A stretch of 64,000 nucleotides of DNA from Actinoallomurus sp963850195 (GTDB taxonomy: Bacteria > Actinomycetota > Actinomycetes > Streptosporangiales > Streptosporangiaceae): contig CAWKKD010000007.1 in the NCBI GenBank assembly GCA_963850195.1, positions 62,001 to 126,000 of the forward strand, written 5' to 3'. The position numbers were made by a program, and so were the translations under genes. Shown in pieces: positions 32,452 to 41,534 of this stretch. Position 1 is the first letter of the stretch; every line of letters begins with the position of its first letter. The notes under the pieces were generated by a model. That model was not told the origin of the DNA and made no database searches. It worked only from the letters and a program-made list of their open reading frames with translations.

Positions 32452-33108
32452 GTGACCGCGTACACCGTCCGTGACGGCGACCTCCGTGGCGATCTGGTCG
32501 CGCCGGGCGCCGTACGGCCCGCGCTGGCCGAGCTGGTCGGGCTGATCCAGCGCGTGCCGTGGCCGCAGTACCTCGAGCCCGGCGTCCGCATGCGCAGAGA
32601 GGTCGCCGAGCTGTGCCGCCTCCAGGCGGCGCGCGGGCTGACCGTGTTGTCCTGGCTCGCCGAGGGCAGCGGCCCCGGCGACGTCGAGTGGCTGCTCAAC
32701 ACCCAGCGCCTGAGCGGGCCACGGCAGCAGCGGATGTACGGCGCGGCCGAGCGGCTGGCCGATCCGGTACGCGGCCTGGTCGTCGCCAACTGGACCTGGG
32801 TGCTGTCGACGCCGCACGGCGGCCGGGTGACCGCGCCGTTCTTCGCGAGCCGGGCCTACCCCGACGACGGCTATGCCGCCGCGCACGCCACAGTGACGCT
32901 GACGCAGCTCTGGGAGCGGGTCCCGGAGGTACGCCAGGCGCTCGCCGCCGCCTGGGCCGCGACCCGTACCCCGGCCGACTGGTGCAAGGCGGCCGAGCTG
33001 CGGGGCCGCTACGGCAGCGACGTCCCGATCTTCACGTATCCGCACGGCCCGATCCCGCCGAGGTCCGAGCTGCGCCCATGGATCAGCAGGCTGCTGAGGT
33101 GTGAGTGA
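32452..33108 (+). CDS. Hypothetical protein
   Basis: A 218-residue soluble protein of no recognised family (MTAYTVRDGDLRGDLVAPGAVRPAL). AGGGAGGG seven bases before the GTG decides the start. The sequence is rich in Trp, Arg and Ala (TVLSWLAEG, VVANWTWVLSTP, AAAWAATRTPADWCKAAEL), probably mostly helical, without signal peptide or membrane segments. It follows the fused sigma factor by 68 bp on the same strand, so it could be co-expressed with it; a functional link is speculative. Confidence 0.65.
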   Translation: MTAYTVRDGDLRGDLVAPGAVRPALAELVGLIQRVPWPQYLEPGVRMRREVAELCRLQAARGLTVLSWLAEGSGPGDVEWLLNTQRLSGPRQQRMYGAAERLADPVRGLVVANWTWVLSTPHGGRVTAPFFASRAYPDDGYAAAHATVTLTQLWERVPEVRQALAAAWAATRTPADWCKAAELRGRYGSDVPIFTYPHGPIPPRSELRPWISRLLRCE

Positions 33109-33203
33109 TTCCGGCACACTCCTGATACCTGTGTTTTCGCAGCGTCACGAGTGGTTACCCTTCGTGATAGCCCGATCATGGCGGGCCTACATGGGGGGCG
33201 AGG

Positions 33204-34436
33204 GTGTCAGGTTCCAGGCGGCGCCTCGGCGCCATCGCGTTCGGGACGGTCACGGCGGTGGTGCTGCTCGCCGCCCCGTGCGGGGCCGACCCGTCGCCCA
33301 GCGCGCGTGACGTGGCGCGCGGCGCCGCGCAGGTACACGACAGGGCCGCCGAGATCGGCCGGCTCGACGCGGCCCTCGCGCAGGCGGGCGGCAGGCTGGG
33401 CGACCTCAACAACGACGCCGAGCTGGCCATCGAGCGCTACAACGGCGCGCGGGTCCGGCTCGACCAGGCGGAGAAGGACTACCAGGCCGCGCTCCAGCGG
33501 TCCGGCACGGCGCACGGGCGGCTGGACCAGGCGCGTCACCAGCTCGCGGTCTTCGCCGCCAACGCCTACCGCAGCGACAACACGTTCCCGTCGGCGATGG
33601 CCGTGCTCGGCGGGCGCGGCGGGCCCTCCGGGTTCCTGGAGCGCGCCACGTTCATGCAGGTGCTGGCCAACCGGCAGCACGCGGTGATGCAGCAGGAGAA
33701 GGCCGCCGACACCGTCGCGGGCATGTTCCAGCACCAGGCGCAGCAGGCGCTGAAAAACCAGCGTGACGCGATACGTGGCGCCGCGTCGGCGCGGCAGGCG
33801 GCCGTCGCGGCGGTCGCGCGCCAGAAGACCGGCGTACGCCAGATCGCGCAGCAGAAGGCGGGCATCTCGGCGGCCCTCGTACGTGCCAAGGCCAACTACG
33901 CCGGGTTGCAGCGGCGGCGAGCGGCGGCGCTCGCGCACCCGCCGGCGGCCGTACGCGCGGTCCCACGCGCTCCGATGCCCCGCGCACCGGCGCCCCGCGA
34001 GATCTCACGGAACCTGGCGCGCGGCTCCGGCCTCGGCGTGTCCGTCGCGCAGGCCGCGCTGCGCTGGCTCGGCACGCCGTACTCCTGGGGCGGCGGCAAC
34101 GCGAGCGGCCCGTCACTCGGCATCGAACAGGGCGCGCACACGGTGGGCTTCGACTGCTCGGGCCTCGTGACGTACGCCTGGGCGCGGGCCGGGATCCGCC
34201 TCGTGCACTACGCGACCACCCAGTACAACTCCGGGCCGCATCCAGCGCGCAACCAGCTACGTCCCGGCGATCTGGTGTTCTTCGCCCACGATCCGTCGAA
34301 CCCGGCCACCATCCACCATGTGGGCATCTACGTCGGCCACGACCAGATGGTCGAGGCCCCGTTCACCGGGGCGCGGGTGCGGCTGTCCTACGCGTTCCGG
34401 CCGGACTACGCGGGAGCGACACGCCCGGCCGGCTGA
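33204..34436 (+). CDS. Secreted NlpC/P60 peptidoglycan endopeptidase (RipA-like)
   Basis: A 410-residue exported cell-wall hydrolase. Signal peptide 1-28 (IAFGTVTAVVLLAAPCGA). Residues 35-250 are long charged/Ala/Gln-rich helices that should form a coiled coil. The C-terminal 120 residues are NlpC/P60: WLGTPYSWGGG, catalytic C318 in FDCSGLVTYAWA, PGDLVFF, and His in IHHVGIYVG. Such proteins cut D-Glu-mesoDAP bonds at septation, with the coiled coil as regulatory region. GTG start behind GGGCGAGGG. Confidence 0.92.
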   Translation: MSGSRRRLGAIAFGTVTAVVLLAAPCGADPSPSARDVARGAAQVHDRAAEIGRLDAALAQAGGRLGDLNNDAELAIERYNGARVRLDQAEKDYQAALQRSGTAHGRLDQARHQLAVFAANAYRSDNTFPSAMAVLGGRGGPSGFLERATFMQVLANRQHAVMQQEKAADTVAGMFQHQAQQALKNQRDAIRGAASARQAAVAAVARQKTGVRQIAQQKAGISAALVRAKANYAGLQRRRAAALAHPPAAVRAVPRAPMPRAPAPREISRNLARGSGLGVSVAQAALRWLGTPYSWGGGNASGPSLGIEQGAHTVGFDCSGLVTYAWARAGIRLVHYATTQYNSGPHPARNQLRPGDLVFFAHDPSNPATIHHVGIYVGHDQMVEAPFTGARVRLSYAFRPDYAGATRPAG

Positions 34437-34467
34437 CGCCGTCAGCCGAACCGGGCCAGACGCTTCT

Positions 34468-34959
34468 TCAGTGGTGGGGGCTCTGCGCCGCCCGCTTGAT
34501 CGACCTCTCGATCTCGGCCTCGGCCTCGGTACGGCCGGTCCAGCTCGCGCCCTCGACCGACTTACCGGGCTCGAGGTCCTTGTAGACCTCGAAGAAGTGC
34601 TGGATCTCCAGGCGGTCGAACTCCGCCACGTGGTGGATGTCCCGCAGGTGTTCCATGCGCGGGTCGGTGGCCGGGACGCACAGCACCTTGTCGTCGCCGC
34701 CGGCCTCGTCCGTCATTCGGAACATGCCGACGGTGCGGCACCGGATCAGGCATCCGGGAAAGGTCGGCTCCTGGAGCAGGACGAGCGCGTCAAGGGGGTC
34801 GCCGTCCTCTCCGAGGGTGTTGTCGATGAACCCGTAGTCGGCCGGATACTGGGTCGAGGTGAAGAGCATCCGGTCCAGCCGGATCCGTCCGGTCTCGTGA
34901 TCCATCTCGTACTTGTTGCGTTGTCCCTTAGGGATCTCGATCGTGACGTCGAACTGCAC
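34468..34959 (-). CDS. ppa: Inorganic pyrophosphatase (family I)
   Basis: Hydrolyses PPi and pulls biosynthetic reactions forward. 163 residues, the usual bacterial size. The GTG at 34959 (VQFDVTIEIPKGQRNKYE) follows GGAGGAC at a good distance; the frame upstream to 35019 is not conserved. Active-site motifs: KYE, YPADYGFI, the metal-binding DGDPLDALVL (D-x-D-P-x-D), and the C-terminal half with VPATDPR and HHVAEFDRLEIQHFFEVYKDLE. It is divergent from dacB, the conserved actinobacterial arrangement. Confidence 0.96.
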   Translation of the reverse strand: MQFDVTIEIPKGQRNKYEMDHETGRIRLDRMLFTSTQYPADYGFIDNTLGEDGDPLDALVLLQEPTFPGCLIRCRTVGMFRMTDEAGGDDKVLCVPATDPRMEHLRDIHHVAEFDRLEIQHFFEVYKDLEPGKSVEGASWTGRTEAEAEIERSIKRAAQSPHH

Positions 34960-35066
34960 AATGTCCTCCGCTCCCCGGGGCGGGCCGAGGCGGTTCTGGT
35001 TGGATGTTGGCCTGTACAAGAATGTCGCACGTCACAAGTGCTGCGGCGATGAGAGGGGCCCGTTAA

Positions 35067-36449
35067 GTGCCGAGGCCAGAGCGCGCAGTGGCCATGATCA
35101 CACTCGCGCTCCTGAACGTTTTCCTTGTCGCTGCCGCGCTGTCGGTGGTGAAGCTCACACCAGACCGTTCCCTGGCCCTGAGACCGCCAACCGTGGCGGC
35201 CCGTTCGCTGATCACATCGGAACCCCCGGTGCTGGGCGCGGCGTCCGCGACGGCGCCGCTGCCGTCGGCGAGTTCCCTCGCCGCGCGGCTGGCCGGTCCG
35301 ATGCAGGCGTCCGGGCTCGGAGCCAACCTGACCGGCATCGTCATCGACGCCGCGACGCGCCGCCCGCTGTTCGCCAGCCACGCCGACGTACCGGCGGTGC
35401 CCGCCTCGACGACCAAGCTGGCCACGTCGGTGGCCGTGCTGGCCTCGGTGGGCCCGGAGCACCGGATCACCACGAGCGTCGTGCGCGGCGCCGGGAACGC
35501 CGTCGTGCTCGTCGGCGGCGGCGACTTCACGCTGACGACGGTCGCCCAGAGGGACGCCTACCCGAAGCCGGCGACGCTGAGCGACCTGGCCAGGCAGACC
35601 GCAGCGGCGCTCAAGAAGGCGGGCACCACGCAGGTACGGGTCGACTACGACGCCTCGGCCTTCCAGGGCAGCCGGTCAGCCCCGGGCTGGAAGCCCAACT
35701 ACATCCCCGACGGTGAGGTCAGCCCGGTTTCGGCGCTGGAGCTGAACGAGGGCCGGGTCGCGCCGGGCGCCCGGCAGCGGGTGATGGACCCGCCGGCCAC
35801 CACGGCCGGGGCGTTCGCGACGATGCTCGCGAAGTACGGCGTGAGCGCGCAGGTCGGCAACCGCGCGAGCGCGCCCGCGGGCGCGGCGCGCCTCGGCGCC
35901 GTGCAGTCGCCGCCGATCTCCGCCCTGGTCGAGCAGCTCCTCACCAACAGCGACAACGACCTCGCCGAGGCGATGGCCCGCCAGATCGCGATCAAGCTGC
36001 ACAAGCCGCCGACGTTCGAGGGCGGCACGGCCGGGGTGCGCGAGACCCTCGCCCGGCTGGGCATCACCTCGGGCGTGAACACCTCCGACGGCAGCGGGCT
36101 GTCGCCGCGCAACCAGATCACCCCGTCGGCCCTGGCGCGGCTGCTCTCGCTGGCGTCCTCCCCGGCCCATCCCGAACTGCGCTCGGTCGTGTCGGGCATG
36201 CCCATCGCGGGCTTCTCCGGCACGCTCGCCGCGCGCTACGGCCTGGGCATCGCCACGGCGGGCCGCGGCGTCGTACGCGCCAAGACCGGCACGCTCGACG
36301 GCGTGAACACCCTGGCCGGAGTCGTCTACGACGTGGACGGCCGCCTGCTGGCGTTCGCGTTCATGGCCAACAACGTGCAGTCTCCCCCCGCCGCCCTCGC
36401 GGCCCTCGACTCCTTGGCCGGCACTCTGGCCGGCTGCGGTTGCCGATGA
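35067..36449 (+). CDS. dacB: D-alanyl-D-alanine carboxypeptidase/endopeptidase, PBP4-like (S13)
   Basis: A 460-residue low-molecular-mass penicillin-binding protein that trims or cleaves peptidoglycan crosslinks outside the membrane. An N-terminal hydrophobic helix (MITLALLNVFLVAAALSVV) acts as signal or anchor. Catalytic motifs: S114-T-T-K117 in VPASTTKLAT, SDN in NSDNDLAEAM, and KTG in VRAKTGTLDGV. The large insert between the first two is typical for S13. GTG start after GAGAGGGG. It heads the conserved run to the DUF2342 protein, tilS, hpt and ftsH. Confidence 0.95.
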   Translation: MPRPERAVAMITLALLNVFLVAAALSVVKLTPDRSLALRPPTVAARSLITSEPPVLGAASATAPLPSASSLAARLAGPMQASGLGANLTGIVIDAATRRPLFASHADVPAVPASTTKLATSVAVLASVGPEHRITTSVVRGAGNAVVLVGGGDFTLTTVAQRDAYPKPATLSDLARQTAAALKKAGTTQVRVDYDASAFQGSRSAPGWKPNYIPDGEVSPVSALELNEGRVAPGARQRVMDPPATTAGAFATMLAKYGVSAQVGNRASAPAGAARLGAVQSPPISALVEQLLTNSDNDLAEAMARQIAIKLHKPPTFEGGTAGVRETLARLGITSGVNTSDGSGLSPRNQITPSALARLLSLASSPAHPELRSVVSGMPIAGFSGTLAARYGLGIATAGRGVVRAKTGTLDGVNTLAGVVYDVDGRLLAFAFMANNVQSPPAALAALDSLAGTLAGCGCR

Positions 36450-36555
36450 CAGGGAGTTCATCGCGCGTATCCAGGCGTTGGAGCATGTGAGGCATGCCGC
36501 CCGGGAGGAACGGGGACGTACGGTATGTGATGGAGCTCGGCCGGAGAGGGTTGTG

Positions 36556-37671
36556 ATGCCAGCATCCATGATCGACTGGAATGTCGCCGTTCAGACGGGG
36601 ACACGGCTCGTTCGGCCCGGACCGCAGGTCAGCCCGGCGGAAGCTCGTCAGGTCGTGACCGAGCTGCGGGAACTCTCGGGGGTGGCGCAGGTCCACGTGC
36701 GTGACTTCACCGGCATGGACGGCGGGCTCGACTCGTCGCCCGCCAAGGTCGTCGACCGGCCGGGCTGGATTCAGGCCAACGTCGACGGCTTCCGCGTCGT
36801 GCTCGAGCCGCTGATGGAGCAGCTCCAGCAGCGCCGCGGCACCGGCCTCCTCGGAGGCGGCGCGAGCGGCGCGGTCATGCAGGCGGTCGGCTCGCGCGTG
36901 ACCGGCATGCAGGTCGGGGCGATCCTCGCGTACATGGCGAGCCGGGTCCTCGGCCAGTACGAGCTGTTCCTGCCGCCGGACCCGACGGGACGCGCGCCGA
37001 CGGGGCGGCTGACCCTCGTCGCGCCCAACATCGTGAGCGCCGAGCAGGAGCTGAAGGTCGACCCGCACGACTTCCGGCTGTGGGTGTGCCTGCACGAGGA
37101 GACCCACCGGGCGCAGTTCGCGTCGGTGTCGTGGCTGCGGGCCTACGTCCAGGACCAGATGACCGCGTTCCTGCTGGCCTCCGACCTGGACCCCGGCGCG
37201 CTGCTCGACCGGCTGCGAGGCGTGGGCGAGGCGGTCGCCGACGTCGTACGCGGCGGCGACGCCAACCTGATCGACGCGATCCAGACCCCGGAGCAGCGGG
37301 AGATCCTCGACCGTCTCACCGCGGTGATGACGCTGGCCGAGGGCCACGGCGACTTCGTGATGGACGCGGTCGGGCCCGAGGTCGTGCCGAGCGTGGCCGA
37401 CATCCGGTCCAAGTTCCAGCATCGCCGTGAGGGCGGCTCACAGGTGGACCGCACGATCCGTCGCCTGCTGGGCCTGGACATGAAGATGAAGCAGTATGCC
37501 GAGGGCTCGCGCTTCGTCACCGAGGTGATCGGGCGCGTCGGGATGCAGGGCTTCAACCGCGTCTGGACCTCGCCCAACACCCTGCCCACCCACCGTGAGA
37601 TCAAGGACCCGGCGCTGTGGATCGGCCGGGTGATCGGCACACCCGAGCTGCCGCAGGCCGAGACGGAGTGA
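36556..37671 (+). CDS. Zinc-dependent metallopeptidase-like protein (DUF2342 / F420-associated family)
   Basis: A 371-residue protein of the DUF2342 family, found in actinobacteria at this exact place between dacB and tilS. The zinc motif is HEETH in WVCLHEETHRAQF, with a downstream helix EGHGDFVMDAVG that should supply the third ligand. The ATG at 36556 follows GGAGAGGG; the longer frame to 36478 is not supported. There is no signal peptide, so it acts inside the cell. The family was annotated as F420-associated by co-occurrence only, and its substrate is unknown. Confidence 0.9.
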   Translation: MPASMIDWNVAVQTGTRLVRPGPQVSPAEARQVVTELRELSGVAQVHVRDFTGMDGGLDSSPAKVVDRPGWIQANVDGFRVVLEPLMEQLQQRRGTGLLGGGASGAVMQAVGSRVTGMQVGAILAYMASRVLGQYELFLPPDPTGRAPTGRLTLVAPNIVSAEQELKVDPHDFRLWVCLHEETHRAQFASVSWLRAYVQDQMTAFLLASDLDPGALLDRLRGVGEAVADVVRGGDANLIDAIQTPEQREILDRLTAVMTLAEGHGDFVMDAVGPEVVPSVADIRSKFQHRREGGSQVDRTIRRLLGLDMKMKQYAEGSRFVTEVIGRVGMQGFNRVWTSPNTLPTHREIKDPALWIGRVIGTPELPQAETE

Positions 37672-37696
37672 CGTCCGCCACCTGAGGACGGGAGAC

Positions 37697-38686
37697 GTGG
37701 GACCAGATCCGTCGGTCGCGGCGGTGCGCCTCGCCGTGCGCGCGGCGCTGCGGCCGCTCGCGCCCGGCGCACTCGTGCTGGTCGCGTGCAGCGGCGGCGC
37801 CGACTCGCTCGCGCTGGCCGGCGCCCTGGCGTTCGAGGCGGCCAGGTCCGGCCACCGCGCGGGCGGGATCACCGTCGACCACGGACTCCAGGAGGGTTCG
37901 GCCGTACGCGCCGAGGGCGTCGTCGCCACGATGACCGCCCTCGGCCTCGCGCCGGCCGAGGCGTACGCCGTCACGGTGGGCTCCGCCGGCGGGCCCGAGG
38001 CCGCCGCGCGCGACGCCCGGTACGCCGCCCTGGACGACGCCGCCGCACGTCACGGGGCCGACGCGGTGTTCCTGGGCCACACGCTGGACGACCAGGCCGA
38101 GACCGTCCTGCTGCGGCTGGCCCGCGGTTCGGGCGCGCGCTCGCTCGCGGGCATGCCGGCCTCGGCGGGGGTCTACCTGCGTCCGCTGCTCGAGCTGGAC
38201 CGCGCCCAGACCCGGCGCGCCTGTCTCGCGATGGGCCTGACCCCGTGGGACGACCCGCACAACCAGGACCCCGCCTACGCACGTACGCGGGTCCGTGGCG
38301 AGGTCCTGCCCGTCCTGGAGAAGGAGCTGGGACCCGGCGTCACGGCCGCGCTGGCGCGGACCGCACGGCTGCTCCGCGACGACGCGGACGCCCTCGACGC
38401 CTGGGCCGACCGGGCCCTGAACGAGGCCACGTGCAAGGAGGGCGAGGTCATGGCCCTGGACGTACGGGTCCTGGCGGATCTGCCACGCGCGGTACGGACC
38501 CGGATGATCCGTCGTACGGCCATCGCGGCGGGCAGTCCGGCGGGCACACTGGCGGCCGTGCACGTCGACGAGGTGGACGCGCTGGTCACCGCCTGGCGTG
38601 GCCAATCGCACATCGACCTGCCCGGCCGCGTACGGGCCTGGCGTGGGTATGAAAAGCTGCTCTTCGGGCCGTCCGAATATCGGTGA
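37697..38686 (+). CDS. tilS: tRNA(Ile)-lysidine synthetase
   Basis: Converts C34 of the CAT-anticodon tRNA-Ile2 to lysidine, changing its identity from Met to Ile. 329 residues. The N-type ATP pyrophosphatase P-loop is ACSGGADSLALAG (residues about 30-42); VDHGLQEGS, GHTLDDQAETVLLRLARG and DDPHNQDPAYARTRVR are family motifs. GTG start. The C-terminal domain is short, as in other actinobacteria. It lies 25 bp after the DUF2342 gene and just upstream of hpt. Confidence 0.95.
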   Translation: MGPDPSVAAVRLAVRAALRPLAPGALVLVACSGGADSLALAGALAFEAARSGHRAGGITVDHGLQEGSAVRAEGVVATMTALGLAPAEAYAVTVGSAGGPEAAARDARYAALDDAAARHGADAVFLGHTLDDQAETVLLRLARGSGARSLAGMPASAGVYLRPLLELDRAQTRRACLAMGLTPWDDPHNQDPAYARTRVRGEVLPVLEKELGPGVTAALARTARLLRDDADALDAWADRALNEATCKEGEVMALDVRVLADLPRAVRTRMIRRTAIAAGSPAGTLAAVHVDEVDALVTAWRGQSHIDLPGRVRAWRGYEKLLFGPSEYR

Positions 38687-38735
38687 TTTCCCCTAATTGG
38701 TGACTCAGGTGCCCTCCGACCATGCAGGGGGCACG

Positions 38736-39326
38736 ATGTTGAAAGGCTCTGCGGTGGACGAAACGGACATGCGAGCGGATCTCGAGAAGGTCCTCATCCC
38801 CGAGGATGAGCTCCAGGCGAAGGTGCGTGAGCTCGCGGCGCAGGTCGACGCGGACTACACGGGCCGTGACCTGCTTCTCGTCGGCGTTCTGAAGGGTGCG
38901 GTCATGGTCATGGCCGACCTCGCACGCGCACTGCACTCGCCGGTCTCAATGGACTGGATGGCGGTCTCCTCGTACGGCTCGGGCACCAAGTCATCGGGCG
39001 TCGTCCGCATCCTCAAGGACCTCGACGCCGACATCACGGACCGGCACGTTCTGATCGTCGAGGACATCGTGGACTCCGGTCTCACGCTCTCCTGGCTGAA
39101 GAGCAATCTCGAGTCGCGTGGGCCCGCGTCGCTGGAGATCTGCACGCTGTTGCGCAAGCCGGACGCTGCCAAGATTGAGATCGACGTACGGTATGTCGGC
39201 TTCGATATCCCCAACGAGTTCGTGATCGGTTACGGCCTCGACTACGACGAGCGGTACCGCAACCTGCCCTTCGTGGGCACACTTGCCCCGCACGTCTACG
39301 GTGGGAGTGGGGAACAAGAAGGTTAG
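38736..39326 (+). CDS. hpt: Hypoxanthine phosphoribosyltransferase
   Basis: Salvages hypoxanthine (and guanine) to nucleotides with PRPP. 196 residues from the ATG at 38736, which follows CAGGGGG; GTG 38754 with AAAGG upstream is an alternative. The PRPP loop is VLIVEDIVDSGLTLSWL, the flexible loop is SSYGSGTKSSGVV, and the C-terminal FVIGYGLDYDERYRNLPFVG is a hallmark of bacterial HPRT. The tilS-hpt-ftsH order is widely conserved. Confidence 0.96.
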   Translation: MLKGSAVDETDMRADLEKVLIPEDELQAKVRELAAQVDADYTGRDLLLVGVLKGAVMVMADLARALHSPVSMDWMAVSSYGSGTKSSGVVRILKDLDADITDRHVLIVEDIVDSGLTLSWLKSNLESRGPASLEICTLLRKPDAAKIEIDVRYVGFDIPNEFVIGYGLDYDERYRNLPFVGTLAPHVYGGSGEQEG

Positions 39327-39524
39327 CCTCGCACGTTGCACGTTGCGAAGTAGGGCGCCGGTGTCGTGCTGCGGTCTTCCGTGACACCGGTGTACCTTCG
39401 GGACCCCGGCTCCGCTAGCGGGGCCGCCAAAACTCAGGAAGACCGCCTCGACGGGCGTTCGCGCACGGCGAGGTCAGAAGACGCTGGTCAGGAGGGACGG
39501 GCCCCATCACGGGGTACCGCATAA
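39327..39524 (+). promoter_or_regulatory. Structured leader upstream of ftsH
   Basis: No ORF. GCACGTT is directly repeated at 39332-39345. GCGGTCTTCC (39371-39380) can pair with GGAAGACCGC (39437-39446) to enclose smaller hairpins, including the palindrome CCGCTAGCGG. This could shape the ftsH mRNA 5' end or end hpt transcription. No known riboswitch is recognised. Confidence 0.4.
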
Positions 39525-41534
39525 ATGGATCTGAAGCGCTATTTTCGCGGGCCATTGCTCTGGATTCTGGCCTTCGGGGCGCTGGTGCTCCTCGTCATGT
39601 ACGGGATCAATCCCGGGGGCTCGTACGAGAAGGCCGACACCTCGACGGTCATAGAGGCCATCCAGAACGACCAGGTGACCTCCGCCCAGATCATCGACAA
39701 AGATCAGCGGATCGAGGTCAAGCTCAACAACGGCAAGCAGCTCCAGGCGTCGTGGGTGGACGGCCAGGGGCTCGACATCGCCAAGCTCCTGCAGTCGAAG
39801 GCCCATGAGCACAAGCTCAAGAGCTACACGGTCTCGGTGCCGAAGCAGAACGTCTTCCTGAGCCTGCTGTTCAGCTTCCTGCCGATCGTCGTCGTCGTAC
39901 TGATCTTCTTGTTCATAATGAACCAGATGCAGGGCGGCGGCTCCCGGGTGATGAACTTCGGCAAGTCCAAGGCCAAACTGGTCACGAAGGACACTCCCAA
40001 GACGACCTTCGCCGACGTCGCCGGTGCGGACGAGGCCATCGAGGAGCTGCAGGAGATCAAGGAGTTCCTGCAGAACCCGGCCAAGTTCCAGGCCATCGGG
40101 GCCAAGATCCCCAAGGGCGTGCTGCTGTACGGCTCTCCGGGTACCGGCAAGACGCTTCTCGCGCGCGCCGTGGCCGGCGAGGCGGGCGTGCCCTTCTACT
40201 CGATCTCCGGTTCGGACTTCGTCGAGATGTTCGTCGGTGTCGGCGCCTCCCGGGTGCGCGACCTGTTCGAGCAGGCCAAGGCCAACGCCCCGTCGATCAT
40301 CTTCGTCGATGAGATCGACGCGGTCGGCCGGCACCGTGGTGCCGGGCTCGGCGGCGGTCACGACGAGCGGGAGCAGACGCTCAACCAGCTGCTCGTCGAG
40401 ATGGACGGGTTCGACGTCAAGGGCGGCGTGATCCTGATCGCGGCGACCAACCGGCCCGACATCCTCGACCCGGCGCTGCTGCGTCCGGGCCGATTCGACC
40501 GGCAGATCGTCATCGACCGTCCCGACCTCGAGGGCCGCAAGGGCATCCTGCGCGTCCACGGGCGCGGCAAGCCGTTCGCGCCCGACGTCGAGCTGGACAC
40601 GATCGCGCGGCGTACGCCGGGCTTCACCGGTGCCGACCTCGCGAACGTGATCAACGAGGCCGCGCTGCTGACCGCCCGTATGGACCGCAAGCAGATCGAC
40701 ATGGACACTCTCGAGGAGTCCATCGACCGGGTCATGGCCGGGCCCGAGCGCAAGAGCCGGGTCATGTCCGACCGGGAGAAGAAGACCATCGCCTACCACG
40801 AGGGTGGTCACGCGCTCGTGGCGCACGCGTTGCCGAACGCCGACCCGGTGCACAAGATCACGATCTTGTCCCGTGGCCAGGCGCTGGGCTACACGATGAC
40901 GCTGCCGATGGAGGACAAGTTCCTCGCGAGCCGGTCCGAGATGCTGGACCAGCTCGCGATGCTCCTGGGCGGCCGTACCGCCGAGGAGCTCGTCTTCCAC
41001 GAGCCGACGACCGGCGCGGCCAACGACATCGAGAAGGCCACGTCGATCGCCCGCAAGATGATCACCGAGTACGGCATGAGCGAGCGCCTCGGCGCCCGCA
41101 AGTTCGGCGAGGGCAACGGTGAGCCGTTCCTTGGCCGTGACATGTCGCACAGTCGGGACTACTCCGAGGAGATCGCGTCCGCGATCGACGACGAGGTCCG
41201 GCGCCTGATCGAGGCCGCCCACGACATCGCGTGGGAGATCCTCGTCGAGTACCGCGACGTCCTGGACGACCTCGTGCTCCACCTCATGGACAAGGAGACC
41301 TTGTCCAAGAACCAGGTGATCGAGATCTTCGCCCCGATCGAGAAGCGGCCTGCCGCGCCGTCCTACAGCGGCTACGGCAAGCGGCTTCCGTCGGACCGGC
41401 CGCCGGTGCTGACGCCCAAGGAGCTCGCGCTCATGGGGCCGAAGGACGTCGATGGCCTGGCGCAGGGCAACGGCAGCGGTACGGCCCGCCCGGCCGACCA
41501 GGAAGAGCAGGACGACCACGAAGGTCACGCGTGA
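39525..41534 (+). CDS. ftsH: ATP-dependent zinc metalloprotease FtsH
   Basis: A membrane-anchored AAA+ protease of 669 residues. It has two transmembrane helices (residues 9-26 and about 112-132) with an extracytoplasmic domain between them. Walker A GSPGTGKT starts at residue 203, Walker B is IIFVDEIDA, the SRH region is ATNRPDILDPALLRPGRFDRQ, and the zinc site is H425-E-G-G-H429 with a downstream Asp/Glu helix. The C-terminal tail is Pro/Gly/acidic. It degrades damaged or regulatory membrane and soluble proteins. Its stop overlaps the folE start (GTGA). Confidence 0.97.
   Translation: MDLKRYFRGPLLWILAFGALVLLVMYGINPGGSYEKADTSTVIEAIQNDQVTSAQIIDKDQRIEVKLNNGKQLQASWVDGQGLDIAKLLQSKAHEHKLKSYTVSVPKQNVFLSLLFSFLPIVVVVLIFLFIMNQMQGGGSRVMNFGKSKAKLVTKDTPKTTFADVAGADEAIEELQEIKEFLQNPAKFQAIGAKIPKGVLLYGSPGTGKTLLARAVAGEAGVPFYSISGSDFVEMFVGVGASRVRDLFEQAKANAPSIIFVDEIDAVGRHRGAGLGGGHDEREQTLNQLLVEMDGFDVKGGVILIAATNRPDILDPALLRPGRFDRQIVIDRPDLEGRKGILRVHGRGKPFAPDVELDTIARRTPGFTGADLANVINEAALLTARMDRKQIDMDTLEESIDRVMAGPERKSRVMSDREKKTIAYHEGGHALVAHALPNADPVHKITILSRGQALGYTMTLPMEDKFLASRSEMLDQLAMLLGGRTAEELVFHEPTTGAANDIEKATSIARKMITEYGMSERLGARKFGEGNGEPFLGRDMSHSRDYSEEIASAIDDEVRRLIEAAHDIAWEILVEYRDVLDDLVLHLMDKETLSKNQVIEIFAPIEKRPAAPSYSGYGKRLPSDRPPVLTPKELALMGPKDVDGLAQGNGSGTARPADQEEQDDHEGHA

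Noticed and set aside
37697..38686. Link between tilS and the CAT-anticodon tRNA of the array as one system
   Set aside because: tilS is a conserved housekeeping gene here, and the tRNA cannot be assigned to Ile2 rather than Met from sequence alone.
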